DNA from: Dicaeum eximium
Lineage: Eukaryota; Chordata; Aves; Passeriformes; Dicaeidae
Assembly (NCBI GenBank): GCA_013396995.1
Contig: VWZP01005528.1
Coordinates: forward strand, 1,033,922-1,097,921
Direction of reading: 5' to 3'
Length of the DNA stretch: 64,000 nucleotides
The notes beneath the pieces were generated by a model, which saw nothing but the letters and a program-made list of their open reading frames with translations, searched no databases and was not told the origin of the DNA. The position numbers were made by a program, and so were the translations under genes. This document shows positions 45,705 through 57,800 of this stretch, piece by piece; within the stretch, counting starts at the first letter, position 1; every line of letters starts with the position of its first letter.

Positions 45705-48622
45705 GCTAGAATATAAGTGCAAGTCACAAATTGATTCTCCTCATTCTCCCAGATTTCATGTGGAGGTCAGTTAGTGTGTTGGCTCAGAGTTCTGAACAGC
45801 CTGGACAGCTTTCTTCTGCCTGGCCAGGAGATTTGCTGACAAGGTCTTACATACTTCTCTGGGCAAAGTGATTGGATCTTTTTTCAGTGTAATTGGGATG
45901 CTGTCAGAATTTGACTGGGGTTCCTGTTCTGCTAGATGCATCCTTGTTAGCAGAAAACTTACCCTGGGAAGAGTTATTTGGTAAAATGACCAAAGGCTGT
46001 GGCAGATGGTGCTACAGAAGGTGAATGTGCTGTCAGCAAGTCTGGGCTAGGTGCTGGTGCCAAGGAGCTCCGATGTCCATCAGTTCCACCCAGGTTTCTT
46101 TAGCTGCTGCTCTGCATCCTCAGAGTAAAGGCTTTTCTTTCTTCCACATTTTGGAAGGTTTATTAAACTTTTTGTTTGTGTTGGAGATTCAATTTCACAG
46201 TAAGTCTTATTTTTTTAAATGGAAAAGCTATTAAACCACTGACAGCATGTCCTTGTCTTCACTTGCTAAATAAACTGCCTTTCTGCTTGCAGTAACATTG
46301 CCAGTAGAAGCATGGATAACTGAACCTCTCAATACTGCTCTGGTTTTAGGGTAGAAATTCCCAGAGTTCACTTTGACCTAGGGTGGTATCTGAATTTCAT
46401 TTAATTAAAAGGAGAGGATTAATCACCTCCGTACCTGCACAATTAGAGACGGGGGTGTGGGTGTGTGTAGAGTGGAATATATGTATCACATTGATAGGAC
46501 AAGATCTTTCAGGACTCTGGCTTGCCTCACAGGTGGTTTCACTGAATTGCTCACTGAGGGTGAGGCTTCACTCAGCTTATCTGACACCCAGCTCCCTGCA
46601 GAAAGAACTTGCTTACTGCTTCCCTGCTCCTGGTGATGTGCTCCTGCTGAAGCCTTTTTGCCAGCCCTGAAGTGTTCCAGGGAGTAAAGCCCCAGCAGAA
46701 ACCTACCTGGTAAATATGTCACTGACTTCAGAGGCTGACAGGGCTCACAGCAAGGAGCCAAGCAAAGGCAGGGCTGACACCTTGTGACATTGAAGGGCAG
46801 GTCAGAGTAACGCTTGAGTCAGCTCAAATGGCAGACGCTCTTAAAACTCTGAGCTACATGTGCAGAGAGCAGGGACTTGGGACATGGAAACTCCTCAAAG
46901 TTAAGCATCTTTTTCTGGGGTTTGGATACGTGTATGCTTTCATCTGAAAATTTCATCTCTGAGTTTGTACCTGCTGTGCATCTGAACAAAATTCTAACAA
47001 TCAAACTGCTCCATTAACATGAGCTTTCAGGTAAGCATAAATCAAGGTCTAACTATCAAGCATGTTCTTAATGTATTTTAAACAAAGCACCCATCCCAAA
47101 GTAAACTGTGCATCTTTGATAGGTGTGATGTATAAAGGAACAAGTGTCTCCAAGGAAATGCCATTCCTCTTTAGCTACTACTCCTTGTTAAACCAGCACT
47201 GAACTGCTATTCTTGCCCTGGATTGTCTCATCAGGTACCAAACCCTTCTCAAGAGAGAGAAAATCTGCTTGGCTGTCCTCATCTGCCATCTGATGAGTTT
47301 GGAGCATTTCCTGAACTCCTTAGTTGTTGTGTGAGGATCTTGCAGACTCCCCTGCGGGAGCCTTGTGAGCGAGCACGTGCCCTGACTGCAGGTCCTGAGC
47401 AGCAGCCAGCCTGGGGATCTGCCACAGTTCCTGGGCCAGCTCCGGTGCTTGGCAGGGCTCTGCCCTTGTGCTGGTACACGGAGAGACACAGGCTCTGTCT
47501 CTGCATCAGTTTTCTCCCACTCTCCAGACAATCTGCCTCGCTTCTGTGGCAGCTGAAACCATTTGGTGCCAGGTTGGGGTGTGAGGAGGTGTGCGGAATG
47601 TGGTATCTGAGCTGGTCCAGTGCTGCCCCTGGCTCAGCAGAGACAGACCTAGTGCATGGCCTGATAAAAAGCCTCTGCTTCAGCTGGCACTTCTTTACCC
47701 AGTTGGAGTTTTTAGTGCAGTAGTACCTGAGGAAGCTCCAAAGTGTGGGAATCTCACTGGCACATGCAAGGTGTCCAACTCTGGAGGGTCAGAGCAAGAG
47801 AACCACCAAAATGAGGGTTCAGAAAACCACATCAGGGTCAGTACTCACCTGAACTGCATTGAGCACTGCTATTATGGCCAACTCAGATCTAATTTTGGTA
47901 ATGCTAGGCCGGACCCCTGTTCCTCTGGAAACTGGCTTAAAAGTCAATGTCACCAATTTTGGGGCTCTGATGCCCCACCTAGAATAATCTTTGGTACAAG
48001 CCCCTAAATCTCTGTATTTCTCTCCTAGATAACATTTGTGGCTTTCTCTCCTGATTGTTAATATATTTGAATTTGTTTACATTCTCTAGTACCCATAGTC
48101 AGTACTGATGGTCCTTGATAAATACAAGATTAAGTGGAGTTTGTTAGGTGTAGTTCTGTGATATATTTTAATCTGAAATGTCAGCAGTTGTTTCAAGCTG
48201 CTTGAGATTAAAGGTTCAGTTTGGAATAGTTTATTGATCAGAAGGCAACATTTTGATAGGTGGTTCATGGGAGTCTGTTCCATGCTTTTGCCCTTCATGG
48301 CATTGGTAAAATGTAACAGTGGTCTGAGTTTCACAAGAATCTGCCTTCTGCAGCTGGGAGTGGGAGTGGTACACATCATCCCTGGGTAGTATTTAGTAAG
48401 AGACTTTACTTCAGGCATGCTATATATTGATTATTCAGCATTTAGTAGTCTGAAAAGGAATTTTTGTTTTTATGCATTGACCCAAATAGCTGCTACTATT
48501 TTTAGGTAAGCTACTCATATCACAAGATTAACTTCTGCTCACATGCTGTGTGCTGACCCATGGGGACTAGATTTTGTAAGATCTAGTGTGAAAACATTCA
48601 TATGCCTCAGGCTTTTGTGGTG

Positions 48623-48644
48623 ATATATATATATATATATATAT
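48623..48644. repeat. (AT)11 microsatellite
   Basis: Twenty-two bases of perfect AT dinucleotide repeat in intergenic sequence. Likely length-polymorphic. Confidence 0.95.
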
Positions 48645-49849
48645 GGGGTCCACCTAAAAGAAACCTGCTGTTAACTTTTACATTGTTATTTAGAAAAAAA
48701 AAATCTCATATATCTAATGACATTCTGTTCTTTTTACTGCCTTGTTCAATTCCAGTGGGATTTGGGTTATAGCAAGGGTTTTCGGAAGGAAATTTTGTTA
48801 ATCACATTTTTTCAGCAATGGCATTCCAGGCTGACAAGTAGAAATATTGAAATAACCTCATATTTTGTACCTCTTCATAGTAGAGTTTATAAGATTTTTC
48901 TTTTTAGAGCTGGAGTGATTAATTCACTTTCACAGAGTTATCCAAGAGACAGAATTTCTGCCTGTGAATCTAGCACAGTTGTGATGCTTTTCATGTGCTT
49001 TTTTAATACCTTCATCTTCTTTTTTTCAAGCAAATTGTACATAATTGAGAAGTGTTGTCATAAACAGTGTACCCTAAAACCCCAGAATCCAAAAAAAGCT
49101 GTGAGAGTCTAGTACTTTACTGAGGGGAGGAAAAGGGTAGAAATTAAATCAGATTTGCCTGTTCATTTTGTTACACACTTGAGTTCTGCACAGATTGGAA
49201 ATTTTGAAGTGAAGGTGTATTCAACATCATTAAATGCCATCTTTTCTGTCTGCTTTTACAGTTTGTGGAATTTCCTGGGATGAGTGACAGGGCTTTCGTG
49301 AACTATGGGAAATACTTTTAACTGAATCTGCTTTTTAATATTAATCTAAAACTCAGAGATTATTAATGCATTTTAATCAGTGCAGAAGTAGAGAGGCTAC
49401 TGCAGAGACTTCCCTGAACTGAGAAATCATCCTGATTCTTTTTTCCATTTTGAGCCATTGGGGTCATTTTATTTGAAACATTACTCTTTCTTTTAATTAT
49501 TTGAGGCTTGTTTTTCTTCTCAGCGCACTTTTATGTGTCTTAAATTGTTTGCTACATCCTGTCAGTGATCTTAATCTTTGGTCAGGGATTGTGTCCTCTT
49601 TCATGTCTGCACCAAAGTGTCTTCCTGGGATATTTCAGTCATGAAATTTCTCTTTTTCTAGGTAGGATTTTATCCTTCATTGCATTTTTATGAACTTGGT
49701 GCTGAAGTTGTGGCTATCCTGGCCTCATCTTCCTCTGCCTAGTTTTGTCATCCTGCTGCTCTTCACCTCCTTTTGTCAGTCTCCTGCTGTAAAAGGGCAA
49801 TTCCCTTATCCCTCCCACACAGTTTTCAGTGGATAGCACATGTAGAAAT

Positions 49850-50460
49850 ACAGAATCATAAGGGAAAAGACCTCCAAGAACACTGCATCCTTCTGTTAAC
49901 TTGGCACTGCCATGTTCACCACTAAACCATGTCCCCAAGCGCCCCATCTACACATCTTTTGAACACTCAGGATGGTGATTTCACTGGGCAGTCTGTTCCA
50001 GTGCTTGACCACCTTCTTCATGAAGAAATTTTTCCTAATTTTCAGTCTAAACCTCTCCTGGTACATCTTCAGATGATTTCCTCTCATCCTGTCACTTCCT
50101 ATGTGTGAGAAGAGACTGACCTCCACCTTGCTGCAGCCTCCTGTCAGGCAGCTGTAGAGAGTGGTAAGGTCTCCCCTGAGCCTGCTTTACTCCAGGCTAA
50201 ACAGCCCCAACACCTGCAGCCATTTCTCATCAGACTTGTGCTCTGCACCCTTCCCCAGCTTCATTGTCCTTCTCTGGACATGCTCCAGCCCTGTCGTTCT
50301 TGTGCTGAGGAGCCCAAAACTGAGCCTGGCCCTGCTGAGGTTCAACCTCACCAGTGCTGAGTGCAGGGGCACAATCCCTGCCCTGGCCCTGCTGGCTGCG
50401 CTGCTGCTGGTACAAAATGCCATCGGCCTTCTTGGCCAAATAGTGTAACAGGCCCCTGGC
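49850..50460 (-). mobile_element. CR1 LINE, 3' end fragment
   Basis: The left edge carries cagaatcata, the complement of the short terminal motif that ends avian CR1 elements in place of a poly(A) tail. The sequence that follows, read on the minus strand, is the familiar CR1 3' region: the words around cttggccaagaaggccgatgg, the tggagcatgtccagagaagg block and the ccagtgaaatcacc block. It is 5'-truncated, as most CR1 copies are. The upper limit is approximate because similarity fades after about 50430. Open frames in this interval on both strands are composition artefacts or CR1 3' sequence. Confidence 0.88.
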
Positions 50461-50688
50461 CATTTCCTCTTGGATTATGAGAGCTTTATTCTGCTGCCCA
50501 TCCTCATCTTCCACCTTAGGGGTGAATACCCAGAGAACAACTTCTCTGCGGAAACCTACGCCAGCAGGGCGTTAAGTACGCCAGCCTTTCCCTCATCCCT
50601 TGTCTGTGTGTTTCGCCCCGCATCCAGCGGACGTCGGGGAGCTCCTTTTGTTGCTGATGTGAGTCGGTCTCCCAGGAGCGCCCCTGAT

Positions 50689-50740
50689 CCCGCTCCCGCT
50701 CCCGCTCCTGCCCCCGCCCCCGCTCCCGCTCCCGCCCCCG
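50689..50740. repeat. (CCCGCT/CCCGCC)n repeat up to the gap
   Basis: Hexamer-like CCCGCT and CCCGCC units run directly into the N block, so the real array is longer than seen. Long Pro/Ala or Gly/Ala/Arg frames across it are artefacts of the repeat. Confidence 0.9.
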
Positions 50741-50860
50741 NNNNNNNNNNNNNNNNNNNNNNNNNNNNNNNNNNNNNNNNNNNNNNNNNNNNNNNNNNNN
50801 NNNNNNNNNNNNNNNNNNNNNNNNNNNNNNNNNNNNNNNNNNNNNNNNNNNNNNNNNNNN
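50741..50860. other. Assembly gap (120 N)
   Basis: Exactly 120 unknown bases between two different GC-rich repeats. The true size is unknown. Confidence 1.
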
Positions 50861-51056
50861 CGCTTCCATCGCTTCCCACCGCATCCATCGCTTCCCACCG
50901 CTTCCCACCGCATCCATCGCTTCCATCGCTTCCATCGCTTCCACCGCATCCATCGCTTCCCATCGCTTCCCACCGCTTCCATCGCTTCCATCGCTTCCCA
51001 CCACTTCCATCGCTTCCATCGCTTCCATTGCATCCACCGCATCCATCGCTCCCGCC
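50861..51056. repeat. CGCTTCCAT/CGCTTCCCAC minisatellite
   Basis: About 20 imperfect 9- to 10-base units of cgcttccat, cgcttcccac and cgcatccat. It begins at the gap edge and decays into unique sequence near 51056. All six frames are largely open through it, which creates false open frames such as 51368-50556 on the minus strand. Confidence 0.92.
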
Positions 51057-51611
51057 GCTCCCACCTCCCTCCGCCCCCCCAGCCCCAGCACGGCGAGATC
51101 GAGCTCCTGGGATCACAATTCCCCTTATCCGGCGGTTTTCCCCAAAGTGGCGGCAGCTGCAGCGCGGAGGGGAGGCACACGCTGGCGGATGAAGGTGATG
51201 GGATGCCGGCCTTGTGTGACACGTGCCGGAGCTGTTCTCTGCACTCGTGTGCTGTTTCACCCACACCTCAGCCGTATCTCCGTGGTGTTTCCCAGAAGAG
51301 AGCGCAGAGCAGAGCTCGGTTCGAGGCCAGTTTGAACTTTTGTGTACCTCACCAGGCACAAACCCCACCAGCTCCCTCTGGAAAAGCTCTGTCTTCTTCC
51401 AGCACTACAAGCTGGTTTCCTGTAATCAAACCCCCAAGGGACCCAGATTTTTCCCTGATTAAAGATGGACTGCAGACACAAGGCTGGGTGAAAAACTGAA
51501 TGTGTTTCATCATTATTTTGGTGCATCTTGCTGTTACCTAAGCTGATGTTGTATCCTTCTGCCAAAGGTGTTATGGCAAATGGAATTTCTAAAGGACACT
51601 TTAAAAGAAAC

Positions 51612-51638
51612 AAAAAAAAAAAAAAAAAAAAAAAAAAA
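51612..51638. repeat. Poly(A) run, 27 bases
   Basis: Uninterrupted A27 in intergenic sequence. No AATAAA or recognised retrocopy lies just upstream, so I call it a simple repeat. Confidence 0.9.
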
Positions 51639-54600
51639 GGTTGGCACTTGGTCTGTGTGAGTGTTGCAGATCTTGCTAAACCTCAGGATCTCCTCTGTTC
51701 ACCTGGGCTTGCAGCACCTGGAGAGGAGGGCAATGCTCAGCCTGCTGATGGTGTTCAGCCTCACCTTTCCTCCTCCCTGGCAGTGCTCATCCAAATCTGC
51801 CCCTGAAGGCCCTGGCCTCAGCTACTATCATGTAATGGCGAGCAAAACCTGTTTGGAAGAGCAGGGTTTTAAGTATTCCTATGTCATCCTGGAAAAAATG
51901 CTTAATTTCAAAGCCTGTGTTTGAACTGGTTTTGCTGGTTAGTTCTTTGTTTTTCCCCTTTGAGTCCCTCTTTTCTTAGCTGAAATAATCAGAGTTTTAA
52001 TGTAAAATATAAGTATAATAACATAGCATTTGCTAAAACAATAAAAGGATCCAGCCATGAAGGCTTTGCTCTCTCAACTGGTAATTAACTGAAGTGAATT
52101 ATGCCATTTTGCAACGACTGCAGCTTTCACCAGGGCTGCTCCAGCAATGTGGCTCAGCCCTCTGTCTGGCCTGTCTGGACGTTCTTTCTTTCAAGAATTT
52201 TATATACTTGGGAACACAACAGGGAAATTACTGGGGAAAACATTACTTTCATACTGGTTGTTTTACTCTTAATGTTGGCACATTCTGTCCCTCCAAATCT
52301 CGGTGATTAAATGAGGAGGCTTTTGACCCTGGAGATGACAAGTAAATTCACTTGATTTGCCAAACTAGAAATGAAGTGTCTTGTGATGAGGGAGTGGTGA
52401 TGATTTTTTTCTGTGTCTGTTACCCTTGTTCTTCCTCTCTGCACCCATCCTACTTCCCACTCTCATATGTGGCAGAGCTGCTTCAGTTCCTTGATGGGTG
52501 ACCCTAAATTTCAACATACATGACTGCAGGAGCACTGTGTTTGGGTGTGCATACCTAACCCCAAACCTCAGCCAACCTGGGGGTCACCAGGTGATTTAAA
52601 GTCTTGCTCATTCCTAGAGGGACAGGGCTTGAAATTGCTCCTCCTTTCACTCCATGGTCCTGAGTGTCTGCAGTGTCAAGACCAGGGAAGGTGAAACATA
52701 ACCTTGTTTCCCCCAAAGGACCAAACTGAGGTGTTCACTCAGTGTCACTGCTGAAAGGCAGAGCTGAGCTGCCCTGGAGTGGGCAAGGTCCTTTGGTACC
52801 TGCTCCCCTGTGGTGGGAATAAGGCACAAGACCCCCTCCAGGCACAGTGCCTGCCCTTCAGAAACCTCGGAGGAGGAGGCAAAAGGACAGGAACGGTCAC
52901 CCGGGATTGGCCTGCCCTCTTTCCTAAGAAATGCAGCTTGACTTCCAGCTGACCTTCAGGCTTTTACAAGCTAAAAGAGGGAGAGTTACAGAATTGTTAA
53001 CAGCTATTTTATTGCACTTACAGATTGTGTGAGTTGCATTTTATTGGAACGCAGCACTTGGCAGGTTCTGAGTTTGGCTGCAAGGGGAAGTTGAAGGGCT
53101 GTGGTTTTTCCAACATGTTTAACCCCCTGCTTCCAGCATCTCCTGCTGTGCTGAACTCAGCCAAATGCTTGGGTACAGCTGCAACCTGTTTCTTTACAGA
53201 GCTGCCATGCCAAAAAACTGTGATGTGAAGCTAATAGTTTCTGACCACGAGAGAATATAGCAGGGAGTCGAGGGTACCTAGAGACAGAGGAATAGTTTTT
53301 GATCAAAGTTACATTTACTAAGGCTATGGCTTGACAAAAGGCCTGCGCCAAAAACATTCTGTGCATTGAGAACTTGAATTCCCAGGTACTTAGAACCTAG
53401 AACTTGTAAGCAGAGTGTGGCAGTGCTCAGCCTCTGCTGGGGAGGCCCTGGCTCCTGCTGGCACTTGCTGGAGGTGCATTCCCAGTGCACAGCTGGTGAG
53501 AGAGGGGGACTGTAGCCTGTGACTCCCAGAGACATTTTCACAAAGTGCTTCTATTCACGGAGGAGAGCAGTTATGTGGGGATTCCTTGTTTCTTGAAGGA
53601 AGGTTAATATGTGCTTTTGAAGGTGCTTTGGATTAATATCCATACTGGTGCAAAGCAAGACAATCCCCTTGGACCTTGCTGCCAACTTTGTTTTCCTGGA
53701 TGCATCTTCTCTTTTAGCACAGCTTGTTGCTCCATGACACCAGCTCTCCTCTGCATTTATGCCTAAGTGTCCCTTGCAGTTCATTTTATTTCTGGCTTTT
53801 GCAATTTGGGAGGCAGACAATTCGGACAAGAGGCTGGGAATGCTGTGACTGCCCGTTCTCTTTTCTCTGCTCTCTGCCCTGATTTGTCATCTTTCTGTTT
53901 CCACAAAGGAAGAGGCCCTGGCAGCTCCCACAAGATGTGGGATTTTCTAGCCTGTTATCATCCTGGGGTATACTGGAGACAAAACAAATTCTGTTGACCA
54001 GCTTGGCAGCATAAACAGAATGTTGCAATGAGATAATTAAGAACCTAACTGATAGATTTTAATGTGAGAACTGAGACTTGGCTCCTGTATATTTGACTTC
54101 CCAAATATGCTTGGACACAGGCCGGTTTCTCAGCTAAAATGCCTCCTCTGTACCACAAACCCATATCTTGAATTAAAAATACATTTCCCTGGGAGTGACC
54201 TGGGTGGAGATCCTGTCCCTTACTTGCTCATTCATGGGTCAAATGTAGTCCTGCAGCTGAAAGGGTCACAATGTCTTCTGTGGGTTTGGGTTGTGCCAAC
54301 AGGTTGAGTGAAAACTTGCCTAGATTTGGGAGGAATTACGGGAATGGCCTTCATAATCTTAGTTGAGGATAGGAAATAGTTGTTTCTCAGTCCCAAAAAG
54401 GATTTGGAGCATTTCAGAAACTAGGAAATAACCCTCACACTGCACAGCCAGTATGTTTTAAAATAAGATGCAATGACAGCCACTAAAAGTACTGAGGAAA
54501 GAAAGAGGAAAGTGGGTATCTTAGCTTGATTATCAATCAGTTTGGACCCCTATCTGCAACAATTTAGTATATTAGGTGAATTAGCTTGTCTAAAATTCCC

Positions 54601-57600
54601 TCTAACATTTGCATGCATCTAAGTAATGAATTTTGGGATAGATTTTCTAATCTAGGTGTGATTATCCCCCCATGCCTACACTGCTTTATCTAAGTTACCC
54701 ATCAGTGACAGCTCTACAAGCTTGCTTCCCTTTTCTATCACACCCCCACTCCCCAGCAGTCCCTGCCTCTGAGAGCTCAGCCTTTCCCAGGTCCTGTAGT
54801 TGAGGTACCATGGTGCAGATGCCCACTCCCAAGTGTTACAAGCTAAAGAAAACCCTAAAAGATCCAAATCCCTAAGTGTTTCTGGAGATCTCAAAAATAT
54901 GTAGGATTGCAGAAATCTCTTGACTTGAATACATAGGAACACTTCTTTCAACGTTGAGAGGAGATAAAAACTTGAGTTATTTATTCCTGATTATTTGGAA
55001 AAGAATTTAAGACATTAGCTCATAAACAGTTTGGAAATGGCCCTGTTTTAGTAGCCATCCACATTTGGGCTAGGGAGGTATAACCTTGATCTTAACCCAG
55101 TCCTTCTGAGACTGGAGAAATTTGGTGACCTGTAGTAGGTTAAAACCTGTCTGGAGAATAGATATAAAAAAGTAGAGGGGCATAGTTACCATCTCTTTCA
55201 CAATGTTCAACATAGAAAGAGCCAACCTCGTTATGTTTTCAGAGATATTGAAGATAAATGGGGAGAAAAATAGCTAAATTAACACAGCTGGAAACTTTTA
55301 CCTGACTCCTTTTGAATATTAGGGGTTTTAACACCTAACACACATATTAACAGCTAACAAAGCCAATGGTACCTATACATACTGAGGAAAAAACAGGTCT
55401 CTCAAATGTTGGGCTTCCCTTGCATAAAGCAGGTGCCTACTTAAAGAGGACACCAACCCACCTAGGTGAATCTTGGCTCTCCTTCTGACCAGGTAATCTT
55501 GCACTGAAAAGAGCTGATGTCTAGAATTGGTGCAGCCAGCCTTGTTTCTGCTGTTGTGAGACAAGCTGCACTGGCAGCCAGAAGCAATACCCTTGTTCAG
55601 AAGCTAATGAAGGGGATTTGTTGTGGCTCTAATGCTGCAGCTACTCCTCAGCTGCTTTAAGAGACTTTCTCATTTAACCTTTTCAGATTATTAGAAAGCT
55701 GGTTCTGACTGAGATGAATTTATGGGGAATCCCAGCACAGCCACATAATCCCTCCAGCCAGAGCCATCTGCTGCAGCTTCCCCAGCTACATCAGTTTAAT
55801 GAGAAGTAGCATCTCTGCCCTCTTTTTGCAACCTAATAAGAGAGCAGGAGGCAGCTGGGCTGGGAGAGAGCCTGTGAACCCCCAGCCCCAGCATCTGTGA
55901 GGGAACAACTGGGAATTTCCCATGGCTACAGGTGGGCTGGACACAGCCTGAGAGGCAGGAATGGTGGAACACGGTGCTGCAGAGCCCAGACCTGCCCTGC
56001 CCTGCCTCTCTGGGGCCAGGCCCACGTGGGCACCACACACACACCGTGTTTCAGCCTGGATCCTGGGCTGGCTTACCAAGGACTGAGCTCCAGTTTTTCT
56101 CCTGGTGAGGGGGAGGAGACCAACATCCTCCAGTGTGGACAATAGTTCTGGGGAAGCTTCTGTGGAAGCAGACTGCAAGAGCTGGGTGAGGAAAAGTCAG
56201 GCAGAGAAAGGAACATCGTTCCACAGGCTCAGATGGAGTGGATGCTGAAAATGCAAAATCTGGGAAGCTGTGGGTTTGCAGCAGCTAATGAGGGAGGGAA
56301 TGCTGCAAAGGGAAGTTGGAACCTGTTCTTTAGCAGGAAAGATCGACCAGATCCTTGCCCAAACACAAAGTGGGGGCTGAAGGGACTGAACACTGTCAGT
56401 GCAGAAGGAAACTCCTCAAGGGCTGCGTGAGCCGCGGCTGCTGCACCAGAGGAGGTGAAGACTTCCACAGGAGTCACTGCCTCTGTCAGGGAGGAGGACA
56501 GGCAAAGAAGGAGCCCTGTGGCTGCACATGTTCCTGCAGGCTTCTGCAGCAGGAAAATCAGGTGGACCAGGCTGCCTTTGAGCATCTAGCAGTGCTGTCC
56601 AAAGCACAGAGCGTGGCAATCACAGAGGGCTGTAATCATCTGCAAGCTGCTGGGAAAGGAGGAGTGGGATGCAGACTGGCAAGAAATTCCAGCACTTGTT
56701 GCCATAATGTGTTTCATAAATATATGTGTCTATTCTTACCTATATGAATGAGAAGGAGAATGATTGTTTTTTCACCTTCTTTATATATATAAAAAGTAAT
56801 TTTAAAAGGTAAATTCTAGATTTGAGTCTAACCAGTAAAACAAAACAGGTTGACTATGAAGATAAAAGGTAATGTATTAACTGTTCAGGAATACAAAGTG
56901 AGAGAAGAGCAAACTATAGACAAAAGTCTGGAGTAAAATCAGAATTAGAGGGTAATTTCAGGGAGGAAGCCTGAAGGAAAAGGGAGTTAAGAACTGGCAA
57001 TTCCTTTAAATAATAATTAAAATATGAGTTCCAAGAATGCCAAAGTAAATTGTTCCAGCATGGATCAAGGAAAGAAAAAGCACTAAGAGGTGATATTGGC
57101 TACAATGTGATCTCTTCTTTCGTGGGTAGGGGTGTACAGAAAATGAAAAGTATTTTTTTCTGAAAAAACATGGGATGAAATTCCTTGGTGAAAAGAACAA
57201 CTGTGCACAGAGGAGAGCCCACTGCAGGAACAGGGCTGGGGAGCAGCACTTTGGGAGGTGTCTGAGAGCCCATCTGTGCCCCACCAGCTGCATGTGGTAG
57301 TGGGGCTGTATCTGTCAGACACACCTTGGCTGATGCCAGCTTTCCCAAATTCCCTTCCTAGCCAGCAATTACCTCCTACATTGAAATTTGTTCTGCCTTA
57401 GCTAGACAACTCTTCAGGAATATCCTCTGGAGTAGCCTTAAAATTTGCAACAGGGAGATTAACTTCTTTCTTTTGGAGATCAGCTCAGGATATGTCTCAG
57501 TTGTTGCTGCTGCAGGAAAGCAGCAAATTCAGAGGTGTTTGCTGTGTTCCAGTCTGCAAAGTCAGGCAAGGAGGCTCTGAGGTGCAGGATGGAGTCTGTA

Positions 57601-57771
57601 ATTGTAGACTGCATTTTGGAAGGAATCTGGACGAGAACAAGGACAATGATCTCCAAAACATGACGTGACAGAGAAGGCTGAAAAAGCAGGGGTAGCTTAG
57701 CCTGGGGCAGTGATGGGTGAAGGAGGGGAACATGCAATATTCAAATCTTCCAATATATAGAGAACTGTTGC

Positions 57772-57800
57772 AAGAAGCATAAGTTTTTCTTATGCTTCTT
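57772..57800. repeat. Perfect 12-bp hairpin with T5 loop
   Basis: The 12-base arm aagaagcataag is followed by five T and its exact reverse complement cttatgcttctt. A further partial copy of the right arm (atgctta) follows immediately. Confidence 0.85.

Larger units (their letters stand above)
41741..49849. other. Intergenic region downstream of WAC
   Basis: I see no gene with codon-level support in these 8 kb. Open frames of up to 135-166 codons (44719-45126, 47223-47723) lack recognisable domains or splice structure. A cluster of inverted repeats lies at 45621-45704 and an (AT)11 run at 48623-48644. Confidence 0.75.
50560..51330. promoter_or_regulatory. CpG-rich island around an assembly gap
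   Basis: G+C and CpG content rise sharply from about 50550 and fall again after about 51330. The island includes a CCCGCT-type repeat, the N gap, a CGCTTCC-type minisatellite, and a flanking unique GC-rich part (51090-51260: ccggcggttttcccc, ggcggcagctgcagcgcgg). It could be a promoter of an unannotated transcript or simply a GC-rich satellite. No TATA box, splice donor or coding exon was recognised. Confidence 0.35.

Noticed and set aside
47223..47723. Plus-strand open frame of 166 codons in a GC-richer stretch.
   Set aside because: Frames are also open on the other strand (47531-47178 and 47506-47279) and no domain is recognised. Composition effect is likely.
49896..50126. Minus-strand frame containing KNFFMKKVVKHWNRLP, which looks like a real protein.
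   Set aside because: This is a familiar stretch of CR1 3'-end sequence, so it belongs to the LINE fragment and is not a host gene.
50470..51368. Long open frames on both strands (up to 270 codons) rich in Ala/Pro, Met/Glu/Ala or Gly/Ser.
   Set aside because: They run through two tandem repeats and a 120-N gap. All frames are open because of repeat composition.
51528..51640. Possible processed pseudogene ending in the A27 run.
   Set aside because: No poly(A) signal or recognisable mRNA sequence precedes the run, and no target-site duplication was seen.
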